The translations under genes were made by a program, and so were the position numbers. A stretch of 64,000 nucleotides of DNA from Macrocystis pyrifera. Taxonomy: Eukaryota; Sar; Phaeophyceae; Laminariales; Laminariaceae. The notes beneath the pieces are model-generated. The model had not been told where the DNA came from, made no database searches, and saw nothing but the letters and a program-made list of their open reading frames with translations. Position 1 is the stretch's first letter, and each line of letters starts with the position of its first letter. Shown piece after piece: positions 54,219 through 64,000 of the stretch. The stretch is taken from contig JASSKH010000016.1 of NCBI GenBank assembly GCA_031763025.1, forward strand, positions 2,046,001-2,110,000. Reading direction: 5' to 3'.

Positions 54219-55215
54219 ATGCGTACCTTGGCGTAGAGATATCAGAACACTGCTCTTGAGATATACATATGGCAAAATAAATACATGAAAGGGTAAAACA
54301 CACTTGGGCAAGATGGATGCTATCCTAGCAGACTCGCACCTTGACACTAGGATTAAGAGATGTATCAATGTGAACGTACCAAAGCCAAAATATCCAGGAT
54401 GAGTATGGGAAGGGAACGCGAGTTCGTAAATCAGTTGTAAACAGTACAGCCGACAGCCGCTAAAATAAAATGAAGATGCTCAAGCACGACCAGTAATACA
54501 GGACTAAGAGCAGAACTGGGAATGTTCCCACTCAAGACAAATAGAGACACACGAGAAAGTTGAAATTGCAATATAAAGTAAGGGGCATGTCAAAAAGGAG
54601 GCTGTCAGCCATATTTGATAGAGGTGTATGGCAGAAAGAAACAAAAGGGCGAGCTGGAAGAAGGTGGAATATCGTAGTTGAGAAAGTATGGAAGGATGTA
54701 GGAGGAAGCCAAAAAGAGGTGATGTTCGCAGATAACTTTGGGAGGTACAAGACGGTAGTAAAGTACATGCTAGAAAGACGGGCAAGGCTAGCGCTATGAA
54801 ACTAGCTGAAACGTGGCAAACACATATATATTAACGGGGGGTTGAGCGAAGGGATAGGAACGAGAACCTATTTGCACTGGCCTATGCAGTTAGCGGAAAC
54901 GCTGAAACTGCGATTTCGTGCAGGGCACCTGGACCTACCAGAAAGAGGAAAGAGGTATACCAGTAGCCGGGAAGAGGAAGTAGTAGATGTGCCCGTGTGG
55001 CAAAGCAATAGGGAGTAGAACGCACATAGTGGAAGAATGTGAAATATACAACGAGGGACGGGGTGTGTTCAAGGAAGAGGTGAAAAAAATGTAATAATGT
55101 GACATGGACAAGTTTGGTACACTAGATAGTAAAGATTACACGATCGCTATCCTAGGAGATAGATGGTGGCCACAGGCCGCGAAACAGGCAGGGGATACGA
55201 ATAGCAAAACGTTTG
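54219..55215 (+). mobile_element. 5'-truncated LINE, second half (C-terminal domain)
   Basis: Homology resumes at CGTACCTTGGCGTAGAGAT (54223), exactly continuing the site lost at 52517. Contains LQYKVRGMSKRRLSAIFDRG (54560 on), RRWNIVVEKVWKDVGG, and near the end TIAILGDRWWPQAAKQAGDT (55140-55200). Several stops and shifts; pseudogene. Confidence 0.85.
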
Positions 55216-55329
55216 TCTTTTTATTGTGCGGAAACAACGTAAAGATCGCCCAACTGTTGGAGGTGTCTCAAATAGTAGTAGGAACGGTGCTTCGTCCCGA
55301 AAGGGATGCGTGGTCAGTGGTCAAATGAC

Positions 55330-56000
55330 AAAATCAAGCATTAAATGACCACGCCCCCCCCCCCCCCACCCCACTCCCTCCTCGTACTTATTTCCTTAGT
55401 TCGAGCCTCCTTGGAAGTTTTCATATTGGTCCCCTATCCTTCCGTGGGCATACCTAAAATCTGCCAAGCGATCCGACCAAGGAGCTGCGTTTCCTCGTCC
55501 TCCGCTTCTTTCTCTTTGGCACCGCGTGCTTGTGTCCTGCCCACAGTGCCCTCCTGCTCCCGTTTTTCATATTATCCTAACGTCACTGCCCCCCCCTCCC
55601 CTTCTCGTGAATCACACACCGCACATACATGCAAGCTTGTGTTTGTACCTGGTGTGTTTCCGACTGCCACCGGCGCCAACGACGCTATAGTCACGGGTTA
55701 CGATAGTGGGAGCACGTTTTCGATCGAACTACTCCGTACACATCTCTGACCGACGGAGCTCTTCAGCCGATACAGTTACCGTTCTGACAGGGAATATAAA
55801 ACCCGTTTGATATTCATCCCGTAATCCGAATGGTGCCTATATTACCCGGTATGTCGCTTAGTGTGTTGCCCAATATTTTCGTGATTTCCTATTACTGCAG
55901 TAAGCATAGTAGGCATATAGGGAGGGCTTAACCGAGGAGACTACTAGCTACACACCCTACCTAATCACCGAGCTATCCGTCGGCGCTGCTGACTATTTGC
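55330..56000. other. Spacer between the two LINEs
   Basis: Starts with a C-rich run (55353-55367) after the LINE 3' end. No gene recognised; ORF 55345-55749 is C-rich and featureless. Confidence 0.45.
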
Positions 56001-56004
56001 ACGC

Positions 56005-56180
56005 TGACTGTTAGCTCAGCGGTTACGGTTGTATATCTAGTTAGAGCGCACGATCTGAGTTCATATCTCTCCGACGACCTTCTTGCCATTTTTCATTTTT
56101 CAGCTCAGCGGTTACGGTTGTGTCCCTAGTTAGAGCGCACGATCTGGAGTTCATATCTCTCCGACGACCTTCTTGCCATT
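56005..56180 (+). repeat. Tandem pair of tRNA-like units (SINE-like)
   Basis: Two ~90-base direct repeats, each with an A-box-like GCTCAGCGGTTACGG, then TTAGAGCGCACGATCT, a B-box-like GAGTTCATATCTC and CCGACGACCTTCTTGCCATT. The first unit begins TTAGCTCAGCGG. Acceptor and T stems do not pair as in a tRNA, so these are tRNA-derived remnants. Confidence 0.55.
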
Positions 56181-56455
56181 TTTCTTGAAAGTCATCAAAA
56201 CCACGGGAGAAGAACAATCAGGTGCCCCAGTATATCCGCTATTCTTGTAGCAACCGCATACATGATAGGGCATGCCTTATACCTAGCATGTTTCGGCTAA
56301 ATTGTGTCGGACTGAGAAGGGGAGGGAGGGGAGGGTACTATGTTTTTGTTTGCCTTAGTCATTTCATCATTGACCACACATCCCTTTCGAAACGGAGTAC
56401 CGTTCCTACTCCTAATAGATACACCTTCAACATTTGGGTGCTCACCACGCTGTTT

Positions 56456-57328
56456 TCATATATTACATAGTAAAGTTGTGCTTATGTTGTCCCCCTCCTG
56501 TTTCGCTGCCTGGGACCACCATCTATCTCCTAGAATAGCGATCGTTTTCTCGCTGCTATCTAGTGTATCAAACTCCACAATGTCACATTCGTCTAGTTCC
56601 CTCATCTCCTTTTCTAACACATCCCGTTCCTCCTTGTATATTTCACATTCTCCTACTATGTGAGTTCTACTCTCTACTGCTTTGTCACACGGGCACATCT
56701 GTGCATCTACTTCCTCCTCCTCCCGGCTCCTTGTATACTTCTTTCTTCTTTCTAGTAGGTCCAGGTCACCTGCACGAAGTCGAGGTTTCAGCGTTTCCGC
56801 GAAGTCTATTGGGCCGTGCATATACGTTTTCATTCCTACCCCTTCGCTTGTCCCCCCGTACATCTCTAAACGTTTCTTCGATTTCACCTTGTTTCTTAGC
56901 GCTAGCCTTTCCCTTCGTATCCTATCCTTTCTTCTACTTCTGCCTTGTACCTCCCAAACTTCTCTGCGGACATCATCTCTTCTTGGTTTCCCCTCTATAT
57001 CCTTCCATACTTTCTCAACTACGTCATCCCACCTTATTCCAGATCGCCCTTTTGTTACTTTCTCCCATACAGCTCTATAAACTATGGTTGAAAACCTCTT
57101 TTTTGGCATGTTCCTTACTTTATATTGCAACTCCAACAACTTTGTCGTGTCTCTATTTGTCTTGAGTGGGTACATTTCCAGTTCTGCTCTTAATACTGTA
57201 CTACTAGTCGTACTTGAGCAGCTTGGTTTTTTTTTAGCTGCTGTCATCTGTTCTGTTTCCAACTGTTTAACGAACTTCGCGTTCCCTTCCCATACTTCCC
57301 CTGCATATTTTATCTTTGGTACTATCAC
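56456..57328 (-). pseudogene. LINE C-terminal domain
   Basis: A 290-codon open frame. It starts at an internal ATG (IVPKIKYAGEVWEGNAKFVK), runs through KGRSGIRWDDVVEKVWKDIE, a zinc-knuckle-like MCPCDKAVESRTHIVGEC, and ends AILGDRWWSQAAKQEGDN. The plus-strand copy repeats the middle and end at 54540-55215. Longest intact piece of the element. Confidence 0.8.
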
Positions 57329-57613
57329 ATTGATACATTTCTAGATCCTAGTGTCAAGGTGCGAGGCTTCTAGGATCGCATCCCTCTTGCCTACGTGCCC
57401 TTTACTCTTTCCTTTTTCTTTCGCTGTGTGCGTATCTCAAGAGCAGCATTTATTTTGAGAACTCTACGCCAAGGTACGTATACTGGTCTACGATCGGTAA
57501 TCTATCATCTTCCCACTTGCAACTGAACGTTAACGGGTTCACCTTGTCTTCGTTCCATCTGACTACTGTGCATTTCTTGACGTTTGCCGTCACCCTTCAT
57601 TTCCTAGTGTATT

Positions 57614-57883
57614 CTACTGTAGCGCCCTCTCTATTTGTTTCTGCAGTCCTTCGGGTGATTCTGATATCCCCACGAAGTCATCCGTAAGCATCAATCCCGA
57701 CACTGTATCTTCGCTCACCGTGACTCCCTGCTTTGCTGCTTCGACTGCTACTATCAGGTCATTAATATACATCTTGAAGACGTTAGGTGATAACGTACAT
57801 CTCTGTGCAACTCCTTGGACAATATCAACATACTTCGATATTTCCCCGGCCAGCATCACAGCACTTCTCGCGCATCTTGTCAC
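57614..57883 (-). pseudogene. LINE reverse transcriptase, catalytic part
   Basis: Reads GVAQRCTLSPNVFKMYINDL, then GLMLTDDFVGISESPEGLQK. The catalytic F/YADD is replaced by LTDD, so the site would be impaired. Matches 52120-52387 on the plus strand. Confidence 0.85.
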
Positions 57884-58029
57884 CTATCTCATCATTTTCC
57901 ACATCTTTCTTCCGATCCCTAAATCCCACAGTTTTTCCCACAATCAATTCCTCCATACTGCGTCGTAGGCCTTCTGTACATCTAGAAAGAAATGGTGCGT
58001 TGTTAGCCCCGCGTTTTTCCTACCTTGGA

Positions 58030-58356
58030 CTATCTACCTAATCTGCACACATGGTCTGCGCAGCTACGGTCTGGCCTAAACCCTGCTTGCCCTTCGCGTA
58101 CTTTGTTTTTCTTCTCCACCATTGTTCCCAATCTTCCGGTCAAAATCCTACAAAATGTTTCGCCTACTATGCTTAATAGCGTTATCCCTCTATCGTTCCC
58201 CGGGCCAGCCTTATCTCCTTTCTTGAATAAGTATACTACTACTCCTTCTCCCCACCTCCTAGGTGCGTACTCGTACTCGTTTTCCCATATCCGGTTATGC
58301 AACGTAACCATCATGGTAATCATTCCTTCTCTCCCGTGCTTCATAAATTCATTCAC
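58030..58356 (-). pseudogene. LINE reverse transcriptase, N-terminal part
   Basis: Shows the RT fingers motifs: VVVYLFKKGDKAGPGNDRGI, then TLLSIVGETFCRIL and EGQAGFRPDRSCADHV. The homologous segment of the plus-strand copy is at 51686-52010. Confidence 0.85.
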
Positions 58357-58797
58357 CGTTTGGTCTGCCCCTGCCGTCTTTCTATCTATTTAGTTTAGCT
58401 AGACACTTCTTTACTTCTTCCCTTGTGAACTCTCTCTGTAACCCTCCCGAGCCACTGTCTTCCCTTTCTGATGCATCTACGTTCGCCTCTCCCCCCGCGT
58501 TGATTCCTTCTTGAATTCTGCGGCGAACGGTTCGTTGACTGTGGGCATTCCTAGCTTACGGTATTGCTCTACTAGTACTTCCTTTTCCCCCTTCGAACTA
58601 CTAACCTTTTTACCGTTCTGTGCTCTCAAGGTAGCTATTTTCCCGTGTCTGCCTCTCCTGTTCGTTTGCTCAGTATCCCCTTTATCACTACCCACGTCTG
58701 GTTCATCCCGCCCTCAAAGTCATCATTCGTTTCATTTACTACGTCCTTCCATATCTCCATATTTTTTCTTTCTACCACCTCCTTTACTTTCTTTCTA

Positions 58798-58901
58798 TTA
58801 CGGGGGACCACAGTAAATAGGACCAAATATTTTTACTAAAAATAGGGAAATATATAACTTTTTGTGTTTACCGTAGGTTCTATTTGCTATGCCCCCCCGT
58901 A
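58798..58901. mobile_element. MITE family 1, copy 9, inserted in the minus-strand LINE
   Basis: Left TTACGGGGGACCACAGTAAA, right GGTTCTATTTGCTATGCCCC CCCGTAG, flanked by TA/TAG. It interrupts the segment between the endonuclease and reverse transcriptase regions of the LINE, so it inserted later. Confidence 0.88.
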
Positions 58902-58987
58902 GTAGCTATAGCATATTCCTCCCATCCTGTAGTGGTTGTACTCGATGTATATCTTGCGCGTGTGCCTTCCTCTTTACTCTTAGAGCC

Positions 58988-59188
58988 CTATTTCACTTCC
59001 TCATCCCACCATTGTACTGCTCTGTTGTTTATTATCAATTTCTCCCCTATGACTTCACTTGCTGTAGTCTTGACCCATTGCTCCCACCCTTCTAGTATCC
59101 TATCTCCAGCACTATTCCACTCTAAATAATTCTTTCTGGTACATACTCTTTCCAATAGCTCGGAAAACTGCTCTGCATTTTTGGCCAT
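58988..59188 (-). pseudogene. LINE linker between endonuclease and reverse transcriptase
   Basis: Contains VIGEKLIINNRAVQWWDEEV, the W-W-D/N-x-E motif that typically follows the endonuclease domain in LINE ORF2 proteins. Upstream stops and frameshifts separate it from the endonuclease. Confidence 0.6.
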
Positions 59189-59989
59189 CTCTTCTTGGAA
59201 CGCTTCCCGTTTTTCTTTTACTTCAAGTTTCTATTTATTCTCCGTCTGTACTATTTCCTACCTCGCCTAGATGTGATAACTCTCGTCTGCTGACTGCTTG
59301 TCCATATTAGACAGTGATCCGCAGTTTCTATGTCCGCTGCGCACGTATGTACTTCCGTTTCCTTACTACTTCCAATTTCTACCGCTAAAATATCAAGGAT
59401 ATAGAGCTTTCTCCCTTTTTGTGTGCACTATCTAGTCGATTCTGGAGTCCATTTTGGCTGTCTTTTTTCCTCTGCCGTTCAACGTCTTCATCTTCTCGGG
59501 CTTAAGGAGCTTTAACATCCTGTCCTCGTTCTTATTATTTGTTACTTCCCTATATTGTCCGATGTTCATGTTCGGCTTGGCTGCCTTCCCAATTCTTGAA
59601 TTTAATCTCCCACTACAGTAGTACTACTTCTGCTTGCCTCCTATACTTCAGCACATCTTCTGCGACTTCTCCGAACTTCCTTTGCATATCGGTTATCGCA
59701 TACTTGCACTCTAACGGGAATTTATATATATGTATGTTTCCTAAGAAGTTATCTTTCGCTCTCCGCTCCCTCGGTATTTTTGTCGCTGATCTTTCGTCAA
59801 ATTTAGTGTCTGTGATCACCTTTATTATGTTACACAGGTATTCTGTGACTAGGAACTACGACCCCCGCCCGCCTATTCTTGCTCTTCTGCCCCTTCCTCT
59901 TTTTCCCTATCCATGCGTACTCTCCAACTTTGCACCCTACCCCCCCCCCCCCCCCTCTTCCTCCCACGACCCTTGAGTTTCCATGATGT

Positions 59990-60748
59990 TTAGGTCGCGC
60001 ATACTTGCTTATTCGGCCATTCTATCCTTTTCCGCTCTTCCGTGGCGCATCCACACACGTTCCATGATCCTATCCCGAGCCTCTTTTTCGTTTCACCATC
60101 CACTCTAGTCTTGCCGGTTGTTCCTTGTCCGTTGTAGCTACGAGTGTTTCTATTCTCTCTTCTTGAGGGATTCTGTCCGTTTTTTTCGTTTCTGGTTGTA
60201 TCTGCTTGCTTCGCGCCCCTGTGTTTCTCCCCCATTCCCTTTGAACCACTTATTGTTTCCTGCCTTCCTATACCTTTGTCCACCTTAGGACTACGTCCTA
60301 ATTTCGCTATTCCATTAGTTATACGTACTCTCCATCCTACTAGTCTTCTAACCCATGCTAACACTTTTTCTGTCTCTATTTTCTGCCACTCCATGCTCGC
60401 TTCTGGCGTAGGCGTGACTCGACAGTGTTCTCCCTCACGTTCTACGTTTCCTATTGCAAAGCAGTACAGTCCTAATTCGTCGCACTTCCTCTTGAACTCA
60501 ATCCTTGTCATATCGCTAGGAACTCCAAATATCAGCACTACTACTAGTGCTTTACCCTGCCAACTTTTCTTCTTTCTCCACCCAAAAGGTGCCAACAAGC
60601 CTTCAGTTCGGTATGTACGCCTAATAACGATGGTAGTGCTACATTGTTCAGTGTCTCGACAAGGATGCTTTTTATGGCCCCAATGTGCAACGAGGGGGGG
60701 GAGGTCCCGGTCCCCTGTGGATGGTTTGTGAAATCGGGCTTGACACAC
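59990..60748 (-). pseudogene. LINE N-terminal region and start of endonuclease
   Basis: 252 codons without a stop. Most is an unrecognised basic segment; near the end LGIGSWNVCGCATEERKR matches the first conserved motif of APE-type LINE endonucleases (S-W-N-V). The frame then closes at 59990 and the endonuclease continues broken in other frames to about 59613. Confidence 0.65.
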
Positions 60749-61172
60749 GTTTCTTGTCTCTCAACCTAATCTGTCGTTGGGCGAGGTACATACCTTCTCA
60801 AGCGACGAACATGGGACACTGCTGTAGGGGCCAGGCATATATACTCATCGCACGGTACGGATTACATGTTTCAAGCCAAACGACTATCGGCTATACGCAG
60901 CATTATACTGTTACTACAGAGTAATACATTTGTTGTAGGACTAATATTTGTGGCGCATGGAAATATTGGTCGCGCGCGAACAAGCATTTTCTTCTAAGTC
61001 TTGTTTCGGGGGTGAAAGACATTGAGCCTCCTCGTGCGAGGAGCTCAGAAAATGAGGCACTTTTCCTGCCATGGCATTGATATATACCCCTATACATACC
61101 TTGGTACATACTGTAGTAGTACCATTTCTGTGAGGAACTATACCGTGCCTGATATTGTTGAAAAGCACCTGC

Positions 61173-61345
61173 TGTTTTTACACTGTTTTACACTGTTTTA
61201 CACTGTTTCACACTATTTTACAGTTTTACACTGCTTCTCATAGTTTTACACTGTTTTACACGGCTTTACACGGTTTCACACTGTTTTGCACTGTTGCTGT
61301 TTTGCACTGTTGCTGTTTTACACTGTTTTACACGGTTTTACCGAG
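61173..61345 (+). repeat. GTTTTACACT decamer tandem repeat
   Basis: About sixteen units of TTTTACACTG with CG, GC and TC variants. Confidence 0.9.
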
Positions 61346-61739
61346 TTTCTCGTTTTTCGTTGTAAACCTACTGTAGGTCATGGGATTGCTCATCGGGGTA
61401 CGCTTTCAGATCTGTGAAAGGCTCGCTTTGGAAGAGGAACAGAGCTCCTGAAGTGAAGAGCTTCATGACATTTAGGTGCACTTCTTCTCGTGGGCCACCT
61501 CTGCGTCAGCCTACGGGCCATGCCCCGGTAAGATAGACGGGGGGGACTCACCGAAACGTTTCAGCACTGCCCGAAACAGGCGCCTCCTTCTTGCCGGCAA
61601 CGCCACTTAGGACGGAAGTACAAGGACCGGTTGAGTCAGTATGTCAACCAAGCGATCCTTACGTCTCCATGGGGAGAGGTATACTACGAGTGCGTCTCTG
61701 TAGCTTCCATTACGAGTGCCACTGTTTTGTCGAATGTCC

Positions 61740-62060
61740 AGTACCCTGCGTCGGGTTGCATGTTCTCTCAGGCGACCCATGTACCCCTCCGCGAAGGTGC
61801 TGCGCTCCTTTGTCATGTTCGCTGTTTTCTAGCCGACGCTTTTTCCCCCCTCTGTAAGGTTCCGTGCTTTCTGGGGCGCCGTGTGTCCCTTTCTCGGGGC
61901 GCCGTGTGTCCCTGGTTGGAGTGCCATGCCCTCCGCGAGTCTCCACATTCTGACGGGCGTCATGCACCTCTCGAAAGGGTTCGATGGTACAATGCTGCTC
62001 CCCCCCGTACGAGCGGGCCATGGGCCATTGGCAGCCCTGCTCTTGAGCCCCCTCCACCCC
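61740..62060 (+). repeat. Degenerate GCGCCGTGTGTCCCT-type repeat, cluster 1
   Basis: Units such as GGGGCGCCGTGTGTCCCTTT, GAGTGCCATGCCCTCCGCGA and GGGCGTCATGCACCTCTCGA at 25-30 base spacing. A related cluster is at 63030-63240. Confidence 0.55.
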
Positions 62061-62099
62061 CTTTCTGCACGTGGGGCTTCATAAAGTATGGGGTATAGC

Positions 62100-62660
62100 G
62101 GGCTCGCCACCCAACGAAGAGCACCTATGATAAGAGGCATGCTACGGCCGGGTCAATTCCTGATTTTTGCCGAAGCGCCTTACTTGAAGAGCTCTGTATC
62201 TCATTCAAAAAGTCACAACAAAGCAAACAAGATGGGCAGCCCCGTGTCCTGGATAAATGAACAAGCTGTACATGGCCGTCAGCTGTACAACCGGAGAAAG
62301 TGCACTCCCAAATAGAGGCATTCTACGAACGATAGGGGTATCGTCTTTGGGTAAAAAAACCTTCTGAGTCACTGCTGTGACCTTACCGGGCGCCGGTTGA
62401 AGGATGCGTATGTATGTAACATGTGTTCTACATTGTTGGGCACAATGCGCATTTACACGTACGTACGAGATGCGTGTAGCATTGGTCGTATTCATATGTT
62501 TGTCCCCGTCTGAACTCCGCATAATACTTTGGGGAAACCTTGAAGCCCCAGATTTGATAGGGTTGAACCTCTGTTGTAGAACGCCTCATTACTGATGTGC
62601 AACTCCTAACCACAGCAGTGGTAGACGACACGGATCGAAGCACCCTGCGGTGTGCGGCCT
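62100..62660. other. Non-coding region
   Basis: No feature recognised apart from scattered repeats; short ORFs on both strands. Confidence 0.4.
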
Positions 62661-62671
62661 TTCGCCGTATG

Positions 62672-62730
62672 AGTACGGTACGGTATGGGTGCGGTATGGT
62701 ACGGTATGGCATGGTACGACATGGCATGGA
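62672..62730 (+). repeat. GGTAC/GGTAT pentamer repeat
   Basis: TACGGTACGGTATGGGTGCG and following GGTATGGTACGGTATGGCAT units. Confidence 0.8.
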
Positions 62731-63029
62731 ATACTATGTGCAGCAAACAATGTACCAGGTAGTAAACCATGAATGACATTTTGATGATATTGGGTAGTTC
62801 CCCGGTTAAAGAAGCCACATCAGTCGGAAACGGTTTTACCCAAAACGGTGCGATCTCTATCGTGGCACGGGTCCTATCCTGAGCAAGACTCGCTGGGGGA
62901 CAGTGTAACGCTCGTCGCTGGGCATGGTCTATCCATCCAAATTTCTTAGCGTCTCCCCAAAGTGTGCGCTCGACATGCTTGTCGGGTTCTTCCTTGTTTT
63001 TGCGGAGCTACGCTGCTGTATGTTCGCTT

Positions 63030-63240
63030 TGGCGCCAGGATATCGTGTGTACCCCTCCGCGGAGGTTCAACCTTTCTGAGGCACCATGGACCCTCCTTTG
63101 GCGGGTATCGTGTCCTGTCGAGAACTCCGTGCCCTATCAAAATTTCTATGCCCTTTCTGGCGCCATAGAACTCCTTCGTGGGGCGCCATACACCCATGAG
63201 CACTCTGTACCCTCACGTTGGGCTCCCCTCATTGCTGGGG
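63030..63240 (+). repeat. Degenerate GCGCCATG-type repeat, cluster 2
   Basis: GAGGCACCATGGACCCTCCT, GAACTCCGTGCCCTATCAAA, GGCGCCATAGAACTCCTTCG, GGGCGCCATACACCCATGAG, at 25-30 base spacing, as in 61740-62060. Confidence 0.5.
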
Positions 63241-63504
63241 TCTTAGGGTGCTTCAAGCTCTCCGCGTTTCTCGTGAACCCCTGCACTAACTCCCAGTACC
63301 TGTGGAACTAAATAGTTGATTAACGCTTGTCCGCCGCGGTTCTAACTTTTCTAGCGTGTATGTACTCGGAGAGGTGTGCTGCGACAGAGGTTGCAACTGT
63401 AATAGGGGTTGCAATTGACGCGTGCTATAGTAAAGCTAGCGCCCCAAATTGCTGAGGATCCTTACTTGAGGAGCTGTGCACCTCTGCCTGGTGCTGCGGG
63501 AGGG

Positions 63505-63620
63505 AGATCGCTTTTACGTCAGATAGTTTCAGACGATGAGAGCCACTCACCCGTGTGAATGTGTTACCTACTGAGCTATAGGGGTGAGACATCGATCGAA
63601 TACCCAGCCCAGCGTATTTC
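63505..63620 (-). mobile_element. tRNA-derived SINE-like unit, family 2, copy 1
   Basis: On the minus strand it reads TAGCTCAGTAGGTAA (A box, 63563-63577) preceded by GGGTATTCGATCGATG. The B-box region is diverged. The upstream ~40 bases match copy 2 at 63750-63880. Confidence 0.5.
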
Positions 63621-63749
63621 TTACAATCTCTTCCCCCCTCTGAACGGCGGAATCTTCGGGGTATCAGCACCGTGTACGACCGTACGCTGACCTGCTCGTT
63701 TCGTTTCAATACCTGGGGAGCAAGCGAGATATGTTTTTACGGACGCCCC

Positions 63750-63880
63750 AGCGTTTCAATAAAAATATACGTTGTCAGTGAGATTCGAACCTGTGTCCTC
63801 GACGACATCCAACGTGAAGGGGCTACCTACTGAGCTATATGCGCAAACGATCGATCGATTACCCAGTCCAGGGTAATCCT
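63750..63880 (-). mobile_element. tRNA-derived SINE-like unit, family 2, copy 2
   Basis: Minus-strand A box TAGCTCAGTAGGTAG (63823-63837) and near-perfect B box GGTTCGAATCT (63781-63791), spaced as in a tRNA. The T arm does not form a proper stem, and no 7-bp acceptor stem closes, so a working tRNA gene is unlikely. Confidence 0.55.
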
Positions 63881-64000
63881 TACAGGTATACTACCCGTGG
63901 CCGATGAGTGGTGTTAAGTTCAGAGGTCGTGGTACTTTGTATCCCTGGACAGGTTTGCCTAGTAAGCTGGTACTCGTTGGTACTCACGTGTGTTGTTTGC

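Larger units (their letters stand above)
56456..60748 (-). mobile_element. Decayed non-LTR retrotransposon (LINE), minus strand
   Basis: From right to left on the minus strand: an N-terminal region leading to an endonuclease start (GIGSWNVCGC, about 60040), a linker with RAVQWWDEEVK (58990), a KIATLRAQNG block (58640), reverse transcriptase with FKKGDKAGPGNDRGITLLS and EGQAGFRPDRSC (58030-58356), a degraded YADD-type site (LTDDF, 57614-57883), and a C-terminal domain with a CPC-x9-H-x4-C zinc-knuckle-like motif (56456-57328). Many frameshifts and stops break it, and MITE copy 9 is inserted at 58798. It is not autonomous. Confidence 0.85.

Noticed and set aside
63750..63850. tRNA gene on the minus strand
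   Set aside because: A and B boxes are good, but the T stem and acceptor stem do not pair, and a diverged copy lies 260 bases away. More likely a SINE head.

Overview
This window is nuclear eukaryotic DNA. Genes are split by many GT-AG introns. Coding density is low, and the intergenic and intronic DNA is full of degenerate transposable elements, minisatellites, microsatellites and very long C/G homopolymers. The gene architecture, the Ser/Gln/Gly-rich low-complexity coding and the kind of LINE remnants (a C-terminal block around 6.6-7.2 kb) suggest a stramenopile, most likely a brown alga. That assignment is inference from general familiarity, not from a search.

The one well-supported gene locus runs from about 20.1 to 41.2 kb on the + strand. 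It encodes MORN-repeat protein. Thirteen short exons each carry about one 23-residue MORN repeat (two in exon 5), all joined in phase 0. They form two colinear modules. Module A (exons at 20114, 29233, 29777, 30222, 30685 and 33434) leads into a ~3.4 kb low-complexity exon (33843-37238). Module B (37710, 38126, 38766, 39190, 39575, 40689, 41083) ends at a TGA at 41160. Exon n of A matches exon n of B in length, phase and sequence, so the locus arose by duplication of a whole multi-exon MORN block. It may be two tandem genes or one long gene with two arrays around a disordered linker.

The rest is mostly mobile DNA. 0-20 kb holds dispersed repeats, a 121-nt poly(C) tract, a LINE C-terminal remnant (6.6-7.2 kb), a helix-turn-helix gene remnant flanked by direct repeats (11.6-13.2 kb) and a tRNA-derived SINE (18.45 kb; second copy at 21.1 kb). 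41-51 kb holds a 15-bp minisatellite, a degenerate 35-55 bp repeat, GACA satellites and a foldback element. 51.7-60.7 kb is a nested nest: a 5'-truncated LINE on + (51.69-55.2 kb) split by a truncated Ty1/copia fragment on -, next to a more complete but decayed LINE on - (56.46-60.75 kb), itself split by a ~104-bp MITE. 61-64 kb holds short tandem repeats and two further tRNA-derived SINE-like units.

Nine copies of one ~105-bp MITE with 25-30 bp terminal inverted repeats and apparent TA target duplications are scattered through the window; seven lie in introns of the MORN locus. A second, ~28-nt word (core GAACGGTTTAATG) recurs at least nine times in both orientations. No rRNA gene, convincing tRNA gene or CRISPR array was seen.
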